Assembly: GCA_963383645.1 (NCBI GenBank)
Contig: OY726563.1
Location: forward strand, 34,068,331-34,132,330
Source: Muscardinus avellanarius
Taxonomy: Eukaryota; Chordata; Mammalia; Rodentia; Gliridae
Length of the DNA: 64,000 bases
Direction: 5' to 3'
The position numbers and the translations under genes were made by a program. This document shows positions 40,831 to 50,523 of the stretch, piece by piece (position 1 is the first letter of the stretch; each line of letters opens with the position of its first letter). The notes beneath the pieces were generated by a model. The model searched no databases and was not told the DNA's origin. It saw only the letters and a program-made list of their open reading frames with translations.

Positions 40831-41612
40831 GAAGATGGCGACCAAGAAAAGCGGGGCTTAAGAGCCCCGCTAACAACAAATCTCCATTACCACAAAATCA
40901 GCGCCTTTCATAGCCAGAAAACACCATCACCAGTGAAACAAAAAATCACCAGGCTCCAGAGAGAAAGCGGACTGAGAACACAGCTCAGAGCCACAGAGGA
41001 GATACACCAGCCTCACGCCTGAGGACGCGGCAGCAGCGCCATACTGCCGGCGGCAGCGGCGACTTCACCGGACGGCTACAGCAAGACAAGGTGAGCCGCT
41101 ACGGAACAGCCAGGCGGGATCTTTCGGCGCAGGGAGCACCTAAAGCTCCCAGTGGCTGAGCTCAGCACACGCTGCAGGGACTCAGAGTGGAACTCAAAAC
41201 CAAGAAGAAATAAGCCAGCCTCACAGCCGAGGGCGTAGCAGCGGCGCCATATTGCCACCGGCGGCAGCAGCACCGAATTCAGCGAGGCCAGTACAGCTAC
41301 ATCTGCGTACTCAAGAACAGTGAGTCAAATTGCGGGCCACAGAGGAAAAATCCCAGTACTGTACTCCCTGGGACTTGACCCAGTGGGGGAGGGGCGGTGG
41401 CAGAGATATCACACCATAGGAGAACGTGCAACCTGGCACCCCCCACAGTCTAAAGCAGCCTCTATCGACTCTCTGGGTCGGAGACTCTGTGATAAAACCC
41501 AGTAAAGGAGTAGTGGGGTCCGAGATACTACTGACTCGAGATCCAGAACACCTTAAGTGAAGTCATAGTGACCCAAGAGAAGAACCCAGAGAAGGCACAA
41601 ACATTCAAAATC
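40831..41612 (+). promoter_or_regulatory. L1 5' UTR (internal promoter region)
   Basis: Opens with AAGATGGCG, the YY1-type site found at the start of L1 promoters. A unit of about 208 bp is partly duplicated: CCAGCCTCAC starts at 41007 and 41215, and GCCATACT/GCCATATT (antisense YY1-like) lie at 41038 and 41247. GC-rich blocks alternate with A-rich ones. Confidence 0.75.
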
Positions 41613-42497
41613 ATGGGAAAGAGGAATAATACTGGAGCAATAAATGCCCACAACCCCACAACATCAGAACCCGATAAAACTGAAAATCAGAGATTTCTAG
41701 AAGATCAAATCAGGAAAATAACTGTAGAAATAATAGAGGTGCTTCGAAAAGAACTCAGAGAGAGCCAAAAAGAGATAAAGGATGCAATTAATGAAGTAAA
41801 GGCCTCAATTCAAAGCACAAACAACCGATTAGAACACATGGAGAACAGAATCTCGCTCTTAGAAGATGAGCAATCCAAAAATGAACGCATAGTTTCTAAT
41901 CTAGGAAAAAATATCCGACAGCAGGAATCTGATATTGAAGAAATATGGGCCCATTTTAAGAGAGCTAACCTAAGAATAATTGGAATAGAGGAGGGAAAAG
42001 AAAGTGAAACCAAAGGGATCAACAATCTCTTCAAGGAAGTAATAGCAGAAAATTTTCCAGACATAGAGCAAGAGGTCGATACACAGGTCCAGGAAACTTA
42101 TAGAACTCCCTTTAGACAGGATCGGAGAAGAGGATCCCCACGCCACATAATTGTCAAAATGACCAATGTGGAAGCCAAGCAGAGAATCTTAAAGGCAACA
42201 AAAGCAAAGGGCCAAGTGACATTCAGAGGCAAACCAATTAGAATCACTCCAGACTTCCCAAACCAAGTTATGAGAGCCAGAAGGGCTTGGAGTAACATAT
42301 TCCAAACTCTGAAAGAAAACAACTTCCAGCCAAAAATTTCCTACCCAGCAAAACTTTCTATCAAATTAGATGGAGAAATAAGAAGCTTCCATGACAAACA
42401 GAAACTGAAGGAATTTATGTCTTCAAAACCAGCGCTAGAGAAAATACTCAAAGAGATTAACTACAAAGAAGAAATAGGTAACACACATCAGAACTAG
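41613..42497 (+). CDS. L1 ORF1 protein (RNA-binding chaperone), intact
   Basis: This encodes the L1 ORF1 protein, a trimeric RNA-binding and nucleic-acid chaperone protein that coats L1 RNA in cytoplasmic particles. I chose the ATG at 41613 (MGKRNN) because it has A at -3 and G at +4 and matches the usual MGK start; the frame is open 15 codons further up to 41568. The product is 294 residues, shorter than the human protein mainly in the N-terminus and coiled coil. A coiled coil spans about 26-115, with the RhxxhE trimerisation motif RISLLE at 79-84. The RRM begins NLRIIGI at 119 and contains RRRGSPRHIIV at 172-182. The C-terminal domain includes RARRAW at 221 and SYPAKL at 243, residues important for RNA binding in characterised homologues. 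There are no stops or frameshifts, in contrast to every other coding remnant in the window, so insertion is recent or the frame has been selected. No ORF2 follows. Confidence 0.93.
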   Translation: MGKRNNTGAINAHNPTTSEPDKTENQRFLEDQIRKITVEIIEVLRKELRESQKEIKDAINEVKASIQSTNNRLEHMENRISLLEDEQSKNERIVSNLGKNIRQQESDIEEIWAHFKRANLRIIGIEEGKESETKGINNLFKEVIAENFPDIEQEVDTQVQETYRTPFRQDRRRGSPRHIIVKMTNVEAKQRILKATKAKGQVTFRGKPIRITPDFPNQVMRARRAWSNIFQTLKENNFQPKISYPAKLSIKLDGEIRSFHDKQKLKEFMSSKPALEKILKEINYKEEIGNTHQN

Positions 42498-43430
42498 AGA
42501 AACAAGATTTTCCATCCAACAGACAACTAAGATTGGTTATCTGTGGAGATTATTTATGTTAGTCTTTTACCTATCTCTAAAGGGTATTGTTTGCCTTTAT
42601 TGTTAATTTTTAGGATTTCTAGTTGGAATATTAATATACCTTCAGATATAGCAATTGGAAATATTTTATCCCATTCTATTAGTAACTGTTAACTCTGTTT
42701 ACATTGTCTTTGGATATACAATATTTTTTTATTTTTTAGGGAGTTTGTATACTCCTCTGTTGCCTGTGCCATTGAAATCATAACCAAGAAATCACTGCCA
42801 ATTTCATTGTTGTGAGGTTTAATGACCCAGATTTTCTCCTAAAAGTTTATAGTCTTAAGATTTATATTTAGGTCTATTATCTATTTTGAGTTAATATTTG
42901 TATATGGGATTAGGTAAGGGTCCAATTTTATTCTTTTTCATGTAATTATTATTTTTTAACAATATTTAGTTAAAAGATTAATTTTTCCACCACCAAATGT
43001 TCGTGGAAACCTTGTCAAAAATAACTTGACAATATAGGGAAGAATTTAGCTCTAGGCTTTTATTTAACTCCAATGGTTTATATATCTGCCTTTAGAATAG
43101 TACTACACTGTTTCAATTATTGTAGCTTTATATGGTTTGAAATCAGAAAATATATATCTTCTAGCTTTGTTCTTTTTCAAGATCGTTTTGGGTACCTAGA
43201 GTCCATATTCCATATTAGGATAGATTTTTTTCTGAAAAATAAATATACAAATATATGATAGTTTCACCTAAAAAATAGAAAAAAATATTCTCTGGTAAGA
43301 AAGAAAGCAAAAAGAAATATTGAAATGTTATCTTTAAGTCATCAAAAGCTTGGTATCAGACAAATGAAACTGTTATGTGAGATTATCATTTTTAATTTTA
43401 GATAAATTGCCATAATACTAGATGTCAACT
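42498..43430 (+). other. Spacer in place of ORF2
   Basis: About 930 bp of AT-rich sequence follows the ORF1 stop. No reverse transcriptase or endonuclease frame exists on the plus strand. 42498-42740 and 43250-43430 match nothing I recognise. Confidence 0.75.
42741..43248 (-). mobile_element. Inverted old L1 ORF2 segment inside the half-L1
   Basis: The plus strand complements late ORF2 of an old L1: ATAACCAAGAAATCACTGCC, TTTATATTTAGGTCTATTATC, CCTTGTCAAAAATAACTTGAC, CTAGCTTTGTTCTTTTTCAAG, in correct order. Divergence is far higher than in ORF1 next to it. Confidence 0.8.
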
Positions 43431-43588
43431 ACTAAGCCAAGCATGGGAGGGAGGGATAGGGAGAGAATGGGGTGGGGATTGGGTGGGGGCTGACTGGGAA
43501 AAGTGTGCATGTATGTCTACAAAAGTATGTATCCTACTATGATGTTGAATACAGTGCACCAATAAAAAAATAAAAAATAAAAAAAAAA
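43431..43588 (+). mobile_element. L1 3' UTR with G-quadruplex motifs, poly(A) signal and tail
   Basis: GGGAGGGAGGGATAGGG at 43445-43461 and GGGG-T-GGGG-ATT-GGG-T-GGGGG at 43469-43489 are two adjacent G4 motifs. CACCAATAAAA at 43557 gives the AATAAA signal. The same TGCACCAATAAA end is present in the antisense L1 copy at 33135. Confidence 0.85.
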
Positions 43589-43606
43589 TTTAAAAGAAAA
43601 AAAGAT

Positions 43607-43824
43607 ACAGTACAGTTCTTTTGTTTTTGTTTTTACGGTACTGGGGATGGAGCCCAGGGTCATGCTCATACCTCTGAGCTACACCCCCAGCCCTATCACT
43701 GAGATGCAAAGGTCCTCGCTAAGTAGCTGAGGCTGTCCTCGAACCAGGATCTTTCTGTCTCAGCCTCCCAAGTACTGTGATTACAAGCGTGCGCCACCAC
43801 GCCCGGCTGAAACAGCACAGTTCT
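43607..43824 (-). mobile_element. B1-dID SINE, long form, linker deleted
   Basis: Core 43635-43808. ACAGTACAGTTCT (43607) and ACAGCACAGTTCT (43812) are the duplication, taken from the old L1. Confidence 0.93.
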
Positions 43825-43929
43825 ATCACCACAAGGCCCCTCCTGTTGGCCTTTACACCCACATCCTCCTCTTACTCCTGACCCCAACCCCTTCTTCTAC
43901 AACCACTAATTTGTTGTACATTTTTTTTT

Positions 43930-44114
43930 GGTGGTGGTGGTATTGGGGTTCCTGGAAACCGTTCTACCTCGGGGCTACACTCCCAGACCTATTTTATACT
44001 TTTTATTTGGAAACAGGGTCTTGTAAGCCAGCGCGGATGGATTCGAACCTGTCCAGTCCTCCTGTTTCCGCCTCCCAAGCGAGGGGATTACAAGCGTGCG
44101 CAACCACGCCCGGC
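43930..44114 (-). mobile_element. B1-dID SINE, short form
   Basis: GGTGGTGGTGGTATTGGGGTTCCTGG to ACCACGCCCGGC. The junction reads TCTTGTAAGCCAGCGCGGATGG. Confidence 0.93.
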
Positions 44115-44444
44115 TGTTCTGCGTTTTTAAAGTGTCATTTACAAGACGTTACATAACTGGGATAATACAAAACTTTTCGCTGAGCATAGTTATCAGAGGT
44201 TTATTCTGGTGGTGCATGTAGCAGTATAGTTTCTTTTTATTAAGTTGTAATAGAAGACTACATGGTATGGAATTTCACAGTATGGAATGCTACTTTGCTT
44301 AACCATTATCTGTTGAGGAACAGCTAGGTGGATTCTAGTTCTATGCTATTACACATAAAGCTGTCATGAACAGTTGTATACAAGTTTTTTTGTGAACAGG
44401 ATACTCGGGAGTACAATTGCTAAGTTTTATGATTGTTTATTGAT

Positions 44445-44522
44445 TTTGGTGCTAAGAATTGAATCTCCCAGGGCCTCACGCATGCTAAGTACATGTTCTA
44501 CGACTAAGCTAAACTCTAGCCC
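44445..44522 (-). mobile_element. ID SINE
   Basis: Complement of an ID: GGTGCTAAGAATTGAATC, CAGGGCCTCACGCATGCTAAG, GTTCTACGACTAAGC. Inserted in old L1. Confidence 0.85.
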
Positions 44523-44794
44523 ACATGTTTAATTCTTAAATTTTTAGAGAAACTGCTGAACTGTTTTCCAGAGTGGCTGTGTCATTTTACATTCTCACCA
44601 GCAATGTATGAGTCATCCAGTTTCTCCTCATCCTCGCCAGCATTTGGTATTATCACTATACTTAATTTAGAGCCATTCAGATGTATGTATAGCCATACCT
44701 CATCGTGGTTGTAATTTGTATTTCTCTAATGCCTACTTTTCAGTATCTCTTTGCCATCATCTTGATGCCATCTTTGGTTAAGTGTCTCTTCATG

Positions 44795-45027
44795 TCTTTT
44801 GCGTGTTTATTTTATTTTATTTTACTTTATTTGGTATTAAGGATGGAACCCCGGGGCCATCTACCCTCAGCCCTATTTTATTTTTATTTTGAAACAGAGT
44901 CTCACTAGATCAATTAGAGTTTCACTACTTGCTGAGGCTGGCCAGGAACCTGCTATCCTCCTGTCTTCGCCTCCCACGTACTGGGATTACAGCTGTGCGC
45001 CACGATGCCCAGTTCTTTTGCCTGTTT
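44795..45027 (-). mobile_element. B1-dID SINE, long form
   Basis: Core 44831-45012. TCTTTTGCGTGTTT (44795) and TCTTTTGCCTGTTT (45014) are the target copies. The tail is (TTTTA)n. Confidence 0.93.
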
Positions 45028-45200
45028 TTAATTGGATGATCTGTTCTCTCACTGCTGGGCTTTGAGAGCTTCGCAAAAATATATTCTAGACGTCAGTATT
45101 TTATTCAATATGTGGCTTGTAAATATTTTCTCCCAGGCTGCAGCTCATCTTTTCATCACAGTATATATGGCCATGTTAATACCATTTCAACATGTAATCA

Positions 45201-45655
45201 TTTCAATGTGCAGCTCTGAAGTCTAAGTGTTGTTCCAGGTGATTCTCATTCTAAAGGTTTGGCTTCAAGAGGCTCAGAGATTCCTCTGGGAAGTGGAAGC
45301 TGGAGGAGGAGGCTCTGCCCAGGCTATCCTAAGGGGCTTTTCTGTGGTAGCTCTGTACCTTGGGACAATTTGTGGTAGAAGAATAAAAGTCACTAAAATG
45401 GAAGGCTGAAATTTACCCCTCCCCGGTACTCATAAAAGAATGTAACTACACATATCCAGGCAGTCACCTATAGATGGGTAAAGGGCATACCTAGCCTTGT
45501 AGAAAGTTACATAGGGCAGTAACCTGCTCAGGAATTTCCCACTCTCACCCTTCCTGTACCAACTTCTTCGCGTGATCCTGCAATTGCCAACTGTCACGTT
45601 TCAACTTCTGTAAGTTCGCCTGCCTGCTTCCACCATTTGTCACAAATCTACAAAA
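45201..45655. other. Unassigned sequence
   Basis: Repeat-poor. GAATAAAAGTCACTAAAATGGAAGG near 45380 might be an LTR-type signal, unsupported otherwise. Confidence 0.4.
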
Positions 45656-45755
45656 TGGAAGCTGAGGGTATAACCCAAGATTAGAATGTCTCTGGGTTCA
45701 ATCTTCAGTAACACACACATTCACACACACACACACATACACACACACACACACA
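45656..45755 (+). mobile_element. dID right half with (CA)n tail
   Basis: GAAGCTGAGGGTATAACCCAAGATTAGAATG to CTTCAGTAAC, then CA repeats with TCA and TACA breaks. There is no left half. Confidence 0.83.
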
Positions 45756-46669
45756 GAATAAGGATTAAATAAATATGAAAAATGTGCCAATGAGAAGCAT
45801 AGTGGCATATGTTAAGTATACCTTAAACAGTGGCCATTATGCACAGACCTGCTCTCTGATGGACTGACAGCTTTCTACCAACTCACAGGAAGAACAGAAA
45901 AGGCCACCTGCAGAGGATCAGGAAACAGACCCTTCAACTTTTGATGTGTTCCAATACCTAAGGCTTAACACAAAACTCCCAGCTCACATTTGGGTTTCTA
46001 CTTGAAGGCCAAAAGAAAATTCAAGCCCCTTCCTGATCTTAACATCTATCAGCACTTTGAATTTTAGATACAGGCTTTCAAATGAAATTCTTCTTGTACA
46101 GTAGGCCCTTCTCCTCCTCTTTCCAGTAAGTTAACCAAAATCAGAGATCTTTTAATGTCCTCATTGAATACATCCAATTTCCACTTGCTTCTGTCATTCC
46201 AAGTGATTGTCCTGTGGAGCGTACATAAGTAATTTTGCACAGTGGCCCTGCTAACTGCTTTTACTGTTAGAAAAAGAACTCTGCAGGTGATCTGTAAATG
46301 GGTTTAACTGGATTCCACCCACATCCCCACAGAGCAAAATGCTCTTGCTACAATGGAGGGACGATGTCACAGAGAGAAAAAGAAATAGCAGAAAATCCCA
46401 GCTGGACGGGAATTTAGAAAACCTTCGACACAGTCTTGCTTAAATATCATGCTCCTCAGCACCCACCCAGCCCACTATGAGGTTGTGCTCGTCTTGTCTG
46501 CTACCCTCTGCGATTGTGTCCTGCCCATCAGAGTGGCCAGCATGAAATGCTTCTGGGCTTAGAACAGTCCATCATGGAAGGTCACCTGGCATTCATAAAA
46601 GATGCCAGGTGTACCTTCCTGTACCCAACTTCTTCTAAAAGAAATCATTAGTTTCCTTTTTTTTTTTTT
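45756..46669. other. Unassigned, repeat-poor
   Basis: About 900 bp without a recognised mobile element or coding exon. Nothing in it suggests a promoter or CpG island. Confidence 0.45.
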
Positions 46670-46733
46670 TTTGTAGTACTGGGAATTGAACCCAGGGCAT
46701 TCTACCTCTGAGCTATACCTCTAGCCCTAGTTT
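46670..46733 (-). mobile_element. dID right half
   Basis: TAGTACTGGGAATTGAACCC to ATACCTCTAGCCC after a T run. Its left half was probably displaced by the next SINE. Confidence 0.85.
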
Positions 46734-46760
46734 TTATTTTTTTATTTGTGTGTGTGTGTG

Positions 46761-46952
46761 TGGTACTAGTGACTGAACTCATTCTACCTCTGAGCTACAC
46801 CCCACCCCTATTTTTTATATCTTATTTTGAAACAAGATTTCACTAAGCTTCAGAGAGCCTCACTAAGTAGCTGAGGCTGGATGCGAACCTGTGATCCTTC
46901 TGTCTCAGCCTCCTAATTACTGGAATTACAAGTGTGTGCCACTACGCCTGGC
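46761..46952 (-). mobile_element. B1-dID SINE, long form
   Basis: TGGTACTAGTGACTGAAC with the GGGGCA segment deleted, to CACTACGCCTGGC. A short TG run precedes it. Confidence 0.91.
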
Positions 46953-46975
46953 TTTCCATCTTATTTTTGTGTGTG

Positions 46976-47171
46976 TGGTACAGGAGACGAACCCAGGGGC
47001 ATTATTCTACCCCTGAGCTACAACTCTAGCCCTATATTTTATTTTTTATTTGGAAACAGGGTCTCATTGACTTGCAAAGGGCCTAAATAGCTGAGACTGT
47101 CTGTGAACCACAATCCTCCTGTCTCAGCCTCCCAAATGCTGGGATTACAAGCGTGCGCCACCACACCCGGC
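46976..47171 (-). mobile_element. B1-dID SINE, long form
   Basis: GTGGTACAGGAGACGAACCC to CACCACACCCGGC. TTCCATCTT before and CTCCATCCTT after suggest the target. Confidence 0.92.
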
Positions 47172-47270
47172 TCCATCCTTTTTTATTCCCAGGGTGCATC
47201 TGTGTTCTCTCTTGTAGTTTTGTTCTTTGTGAGACTGAGTTTCTGTAAAACGTGGTAAACTTTTTTTTTT

Positions 47271-47435
47271 GGGGGGTCATTCTGCCTTTGAGCCCGATTT
47301 TAATTCTTATTTGGAAACAGGGTCTCTAGGTTGCTGAGGTCCTCGCCATGTAGCTGAGGGTAGCCAGAAATTTGCAATCCTCCTGTCTCAGCCTCTCAAG
47401 TTTTGGGATATCAGGAGTGTACCACCACACCTGAC
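47271..47435 (-). mobile_element. B1-dID SINE, shortened
   Basis: GGGGGGTCATTCTGCCTTTGAGCCC, most of the right half gone, left half to CACCACACCTGAC. Confidence 0.86.
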
Positions 47436-47461
47436 TGTGGTTGAAAATTTTTTTGTTTTTT

Positions 47462-47662
47462 TGTGGTACTGGGGATGGAAACCAGGGGCATTCAACCTCC
47501 AAGCGACATCCCCAGCCCTATTATTTATTCTTTTATTTCAAAATAGGGTCTCACTGAGTTTCAAAGGGCCTCACTAAGTAGCTGAGGCTGTCCGTGAACC
47601 ACAATCCTCCGGTTTCAGCCTCCCAAATGCTGGGATTACAAGTATGCGCCACCACGCCCGGC
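47462..47662 (-). mobile_element. B1-dID SINE, long form
   Basis: GTGGTACTGGGGATGGAAACC to CACCACGCCCGGC. TGTGGTTGAAAATT at 47436 and TGTGGTTGAAATT at 47665 are the flanks. Confidence 0.94.
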
Positions 47663-47700
47663 CCTGTGGTTGAAATTCTTTTTTTTTTTTTTTTTTTTTT

Positions 47701-47903
47701 TGGTGGCACTGGGGGTGGAACCCAGGGGCTTTCTACCTCCGGACTATACTCCCAGACCTTTTTTTAATATTTTATTTGGAAACAGGGGCTCACTAAGTTG
47801 CTGAGAGCCTCACTAAGTAGCTGAGGCTGGCTTCAAACCTGTGCGATCTCCTGTCTCAGCCTCCCAAGCGCTGGGATTACAAGCGTGCGCCACCACGCCC
47901 AGC
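47701..47903 (-). mobile_element. B1-dID SINE, middle form
   Basis: GGTGGCACTGGGGGTGG to CACCACGCCCAGC with a T tail at 47678-47700. TGTGGTTGAAATT at 47665 and 47904. Confidence 0.95.
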
Positions 47904-48006
47904 TGTGGTTGAAATTTTAAATGACATTTGAAACATGGCTGATGGAGGGCCTAGGCAGAATGTGAAACATGATTAACTGTTGGAGATGTCAAAGTGCTGT
48001 GAGAGG

Positions 48007-48230
48007 ACAGGCCTGGTGGCGCATGCTTGTAATCCCCGCGCTTGGGAGGCTGAGACAGGAGGATGACACAGGTTCGAAGCCAGCCCCAGCTACTTAGTGA
48101 GGCTCTCAGCAACTTAGTGAGACCCTGTTTCCAAATAAAGTACAAAATAGGTCTGGAAGTATAGCCCAGAGATAGAAAGCCCCTGGGTTTCACCCCCAGT
48201 ACCACCAAAAAGAAAAGAAAAGAAAAGACC
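48007..48230 (+). mobile_element. B1-dID SINE, middle form
   Basis: ACAGGCCTGGTGGCGCATGC to CAGTACCACC, tail (AAAAG)n. Confidence 0.94.
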
Positions 48231-48354
48231 AATTCACTAGCATGTGGCCTTCTTTTTGTCCTTTATATTTGCTATGCTCCATCTTACCCCACCCATTCCC
48301 TGTCTTCCAAAGCTCTCCACGGACATGCTAACACTGACTTCAGCTTTTCATAGC

Positions 48355-48572
48355 ATCCCAAGCCTACTTCTTTGAGGAAACCCTTCCTGACCACCCTGAG
48401 TCTGGCCTATAGCATTATATGTAACATTTGTTTGTGTGATATTTCCATGAATATTGGTCACTCAGATTCTGTAATGTCATCTTCTACAGGGCAAAGGACG
48501 TGTGTGATGTTGGTTATCACTGTATTTTAGGTGCCTAGCCTGGAGTCGGGCACACCCTAGGCACTTGCACCC
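48355..48572 (+). mobile_element. L2 3' fragment
   Basis: CTTTGAGGAAACCCTTCCTGACCACCC, CTACAGGGCAAAGGACGTGTG and TAGGTGCCTAGCCTGGAGTCGGGCACACCCTAGGCACTTG match the L2 3' end order (GGGCAGGGAC, GCCTGGCACATAGTAGGTGC). Confidence 0.7.
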
Positions 48573-48729
48573 ACTTATTAAATTAACAACTTGACAAGTC
48601 AGGTAGGTGTTGAGCTAGAACATTTCTAGCATTGACACCAACGCTCATTTCCTGGGCTTTCTTCTGAAGTCCTGCTCATGGGATAGAAGGGTAATGGGGA
48701 AATTAGTCAATGCGAGTAAATTTGCAGCC

Positions 48730-48972
48730 TCGCTGGGCATGGTGGCACATACCTGTAATCCTAGTACTTGGGAGGCTGAGACAGAAGGATCACAAGTTTG
48801 AGGCCAGCCTCAACAACTTTGACTCTCAGCAATCTTGTGAGACCCTGTTTCAAAACAAAAAATAAAAAAGGGGTGGGGGTATAGCTTGGAGGTAAAGCCC
48901 CTGGGTTTAATCCCCAGCACCAAAAAAAACCAAAAAACAAAACAAAAAAAAAACCACACACACAAAAAAAAC
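48730..48972 (+). mobile_element. B1-dID SINE with A-rich tail
   Basis: TCGCTGGGCATGGTGGCACATACC to CCCCAGCACC at 48920, then A-rich sequence. TGCAGCCT occurs on both sides. Confidence 0.93.
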
Positions 48973-49020
48973 AGTGCAGCCTTGGCACAGTGAAATCTGG
49001 TTAGAATTTAAAGAAACTTT

Positions 49021-49395
49021 TTTCCTACTTCAAAGGTCCTGCTGAGAGCAATGTGGCAGGCGACAGCACTTGACCGGCCAGACGGTTGTCAAGGAATGCT
49101 TGACGAAGGCCAGAGAGCCGGGTGCCAGAAGTCCCTGGACAGTTTGCCAGGAGACTTCCTGCCTTAGTGAGCCGAGCCGAGAGAGAAGTGGCTGCAAATG
49201 CCACTGATTAGTCATCAAGGTGGCACTTGGCTGTGCCAGCACTCTCCTTCTGCTCCTTTTCAAGTTGTCACCCCCCTCCTGCCCCTTCGAGAAAGACCCA
49301 CAGTCACTGCCCCCACATCCTTTGTCTCGTGGGGACTGGGTGACCTTCAAGCTCTTGAACTGTGGGATTATGTTATTCCAAATTCTGAGAACTTT
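49021..49395. other. Unassigned, repeat-poor, GC-balanced
   Basis: No mobile element recognised. Frames of 106, 97 and 67 codons overlap on opposite strands without protein-like features. Confidence 0.45.
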
Positions 49396-49412
49396 ATCTT
49401 TTTTTTTTTTTT

Positions 49413-49614
49413 TGAGGGTCTAGGGATGGAACCCAGGGGCATTCGACTTCTGAGCTACACTCCCTGCCCTGTTTTTTATTGCTTATTTTGAAACCTGTCT
49501 CACTGAGTTGCAGAGGGCCTCACTAAGTAGCTGAGGGTGTCTGAGAACTGTGATCCTCCTGTCTCAGCCTCCCAAATACTGGGATTACAAGCATGTGCCA
49601 CCACCATGCCCAGC
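49413..49614 (-). mobile_element. B1-dID SINE, long form
   Basis: GAGGGTCTAGGGATGG to CACCACCATGCCCAGC. TTATCTTTTT precedes and follows. Confidence 0.93.
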
Positions 49615-49661
49615 TTATCTTTTTTTTTTTTTTAACAAGGGAACTAATTACACTTTTTTTA

Positions 49662-50095
49662 AAAACTGGCAATTGAACCTAGGGGTATTTTTACCCCCAT
49701 ACTACATTCCCAGCCCTTTTTTTATTTTTCATTTTTCTTTCTTTCTTTCTTTCTTTATTATTATTATTTTATTTTATTTTATTTTATTTTTTTTGGTGGT
49801 GGTACTGGGGTTCCTGGAAACCCTTCGACCTCCAAGATACACTCCCAGACCTATTTTATTTTTGGAAACAGGGTCTCTTAAGCCAGCGAGGCTGGCTCCG
49901 AACAAGCGCGATCCTCCTGTCTCCGCCTCCCAAGCGCGGGGATTACAAGCGTGCGCCACCACGCCTGGCACATATTTTTTAGTTTTCAACAGGGGCTCTC
50001 CGAATTGCTAAGGCTGCCCTTGAACCTGTGATCCTCCTGTCTCCGCCTCTCAAGTACTGGGATTACTGGTGTGTACCGCCATGCTTTGAGGGCAT
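49662..50095 (-). mobile_element. B1-dID SINE, split (outer)
   Basis: Right half 49662-49730 (AACTGGCAATTGAACC), left half 49978-50095 (TTTTCAACAGGGGCTCTCC to ACCGCCATGC). Confidence 0.88.
49731..49970 (-). mobile_element. B1-dID SINE, short form (inner)
   Basis: A (TTTC)n(TTTTA)n inverted tail to 49794, then GGTGGTGGTACTGGGGTTCCTGG to ACCACGCCTGGC. Confidence 0.94.
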
Positions 50096-50412
50096 TACTT
50101 GGACTCCATTCAAAAGAAAGAGGTTAGCGAATTCTAGGGACAGGAGTCATCTAGCCAATGTCATCTAGCCAGTCTTTATCCTGTGACAAAGGCAAACTCT
50201 CTCAAGTCAGGTGATGTTCTGGATCCTGCAACAAGGAGCCCCCTGCCAGGCTGGGACTAATTTTTAAAGCATAATGTTAGAGAGGAAATGAAAGTTGCAG
50301 AAAGACACACAGAATGTACTAACATTTATAAAATATTAAAATATGCAAAAATATAAGTCATGCTAGATAAATATAACCCTAATAATTTATGATAGGATGT
50401 AATTTACATAGT
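50096..50412. other. Unassigned sequence
   Basis: The right half is AT-rich, and nothing is recognised. Confidence 0.4.
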
Positions 50413-50523
50413 GCTATGGTTTGGATGTGGTTTGAATGTGTCCCCTAAGGCATCATGTGTTGGAAGCTTGGTCCCCAGTGTAGTGATCCAAGAAGAGGTA
50501 GAGCCTTTAAGAGATGGGGCCTA

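Larger units (their letters stand above)
40818..43598 (+). mobile_element. L1-derived ORF1-only (half-L1, HAL1-like) element with 13-bp duplication
   Basis: AAATTTAAAAGAA is exact at 40818-40830 and 43586-43598. The unit starts GAAGATGGCGACCAAG, a typical complete L1 5' end, and ends in an A-rich tail after TGCACCAATAAA. Order: 5' UTR (782 bp), intact ORF1, a spacer of about 940 bp without ORF2, and L1 3' UTR. At about 2.75 kb it is far shorter than a 6-7 kb L1. Part of the spacer is the complement of very old L1 ORF2. Half-L1 elements that keep ORF1 and lack ORF2 are known in mammals; whether this is a multi-copy family or a one-off chimera cannot be told from one copy. Confidence 0.82.
40440..45200 (-). 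mobile_element. Old L1 (L1M-like), host of later insertions
   Basis: Antisense blocks at 40580-40690 (CACAGTCAAGCTACAGAATGG), 43809-43920 (CAGCACAGTTCTATCACCACAAGG, ACAACCACTAATTTGTTG), 44130-44440, 44523-44808 (AACTGTTTTCCAGAGTGGCTG, CCTCATCCTCGCCAGC) and 45014-45200 (AAATATTTTCTCCCAGGCTGC) run in consensus order. The ORF1-bearing element, SINEs and an ID interrupt it. Confidence 0.75.
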
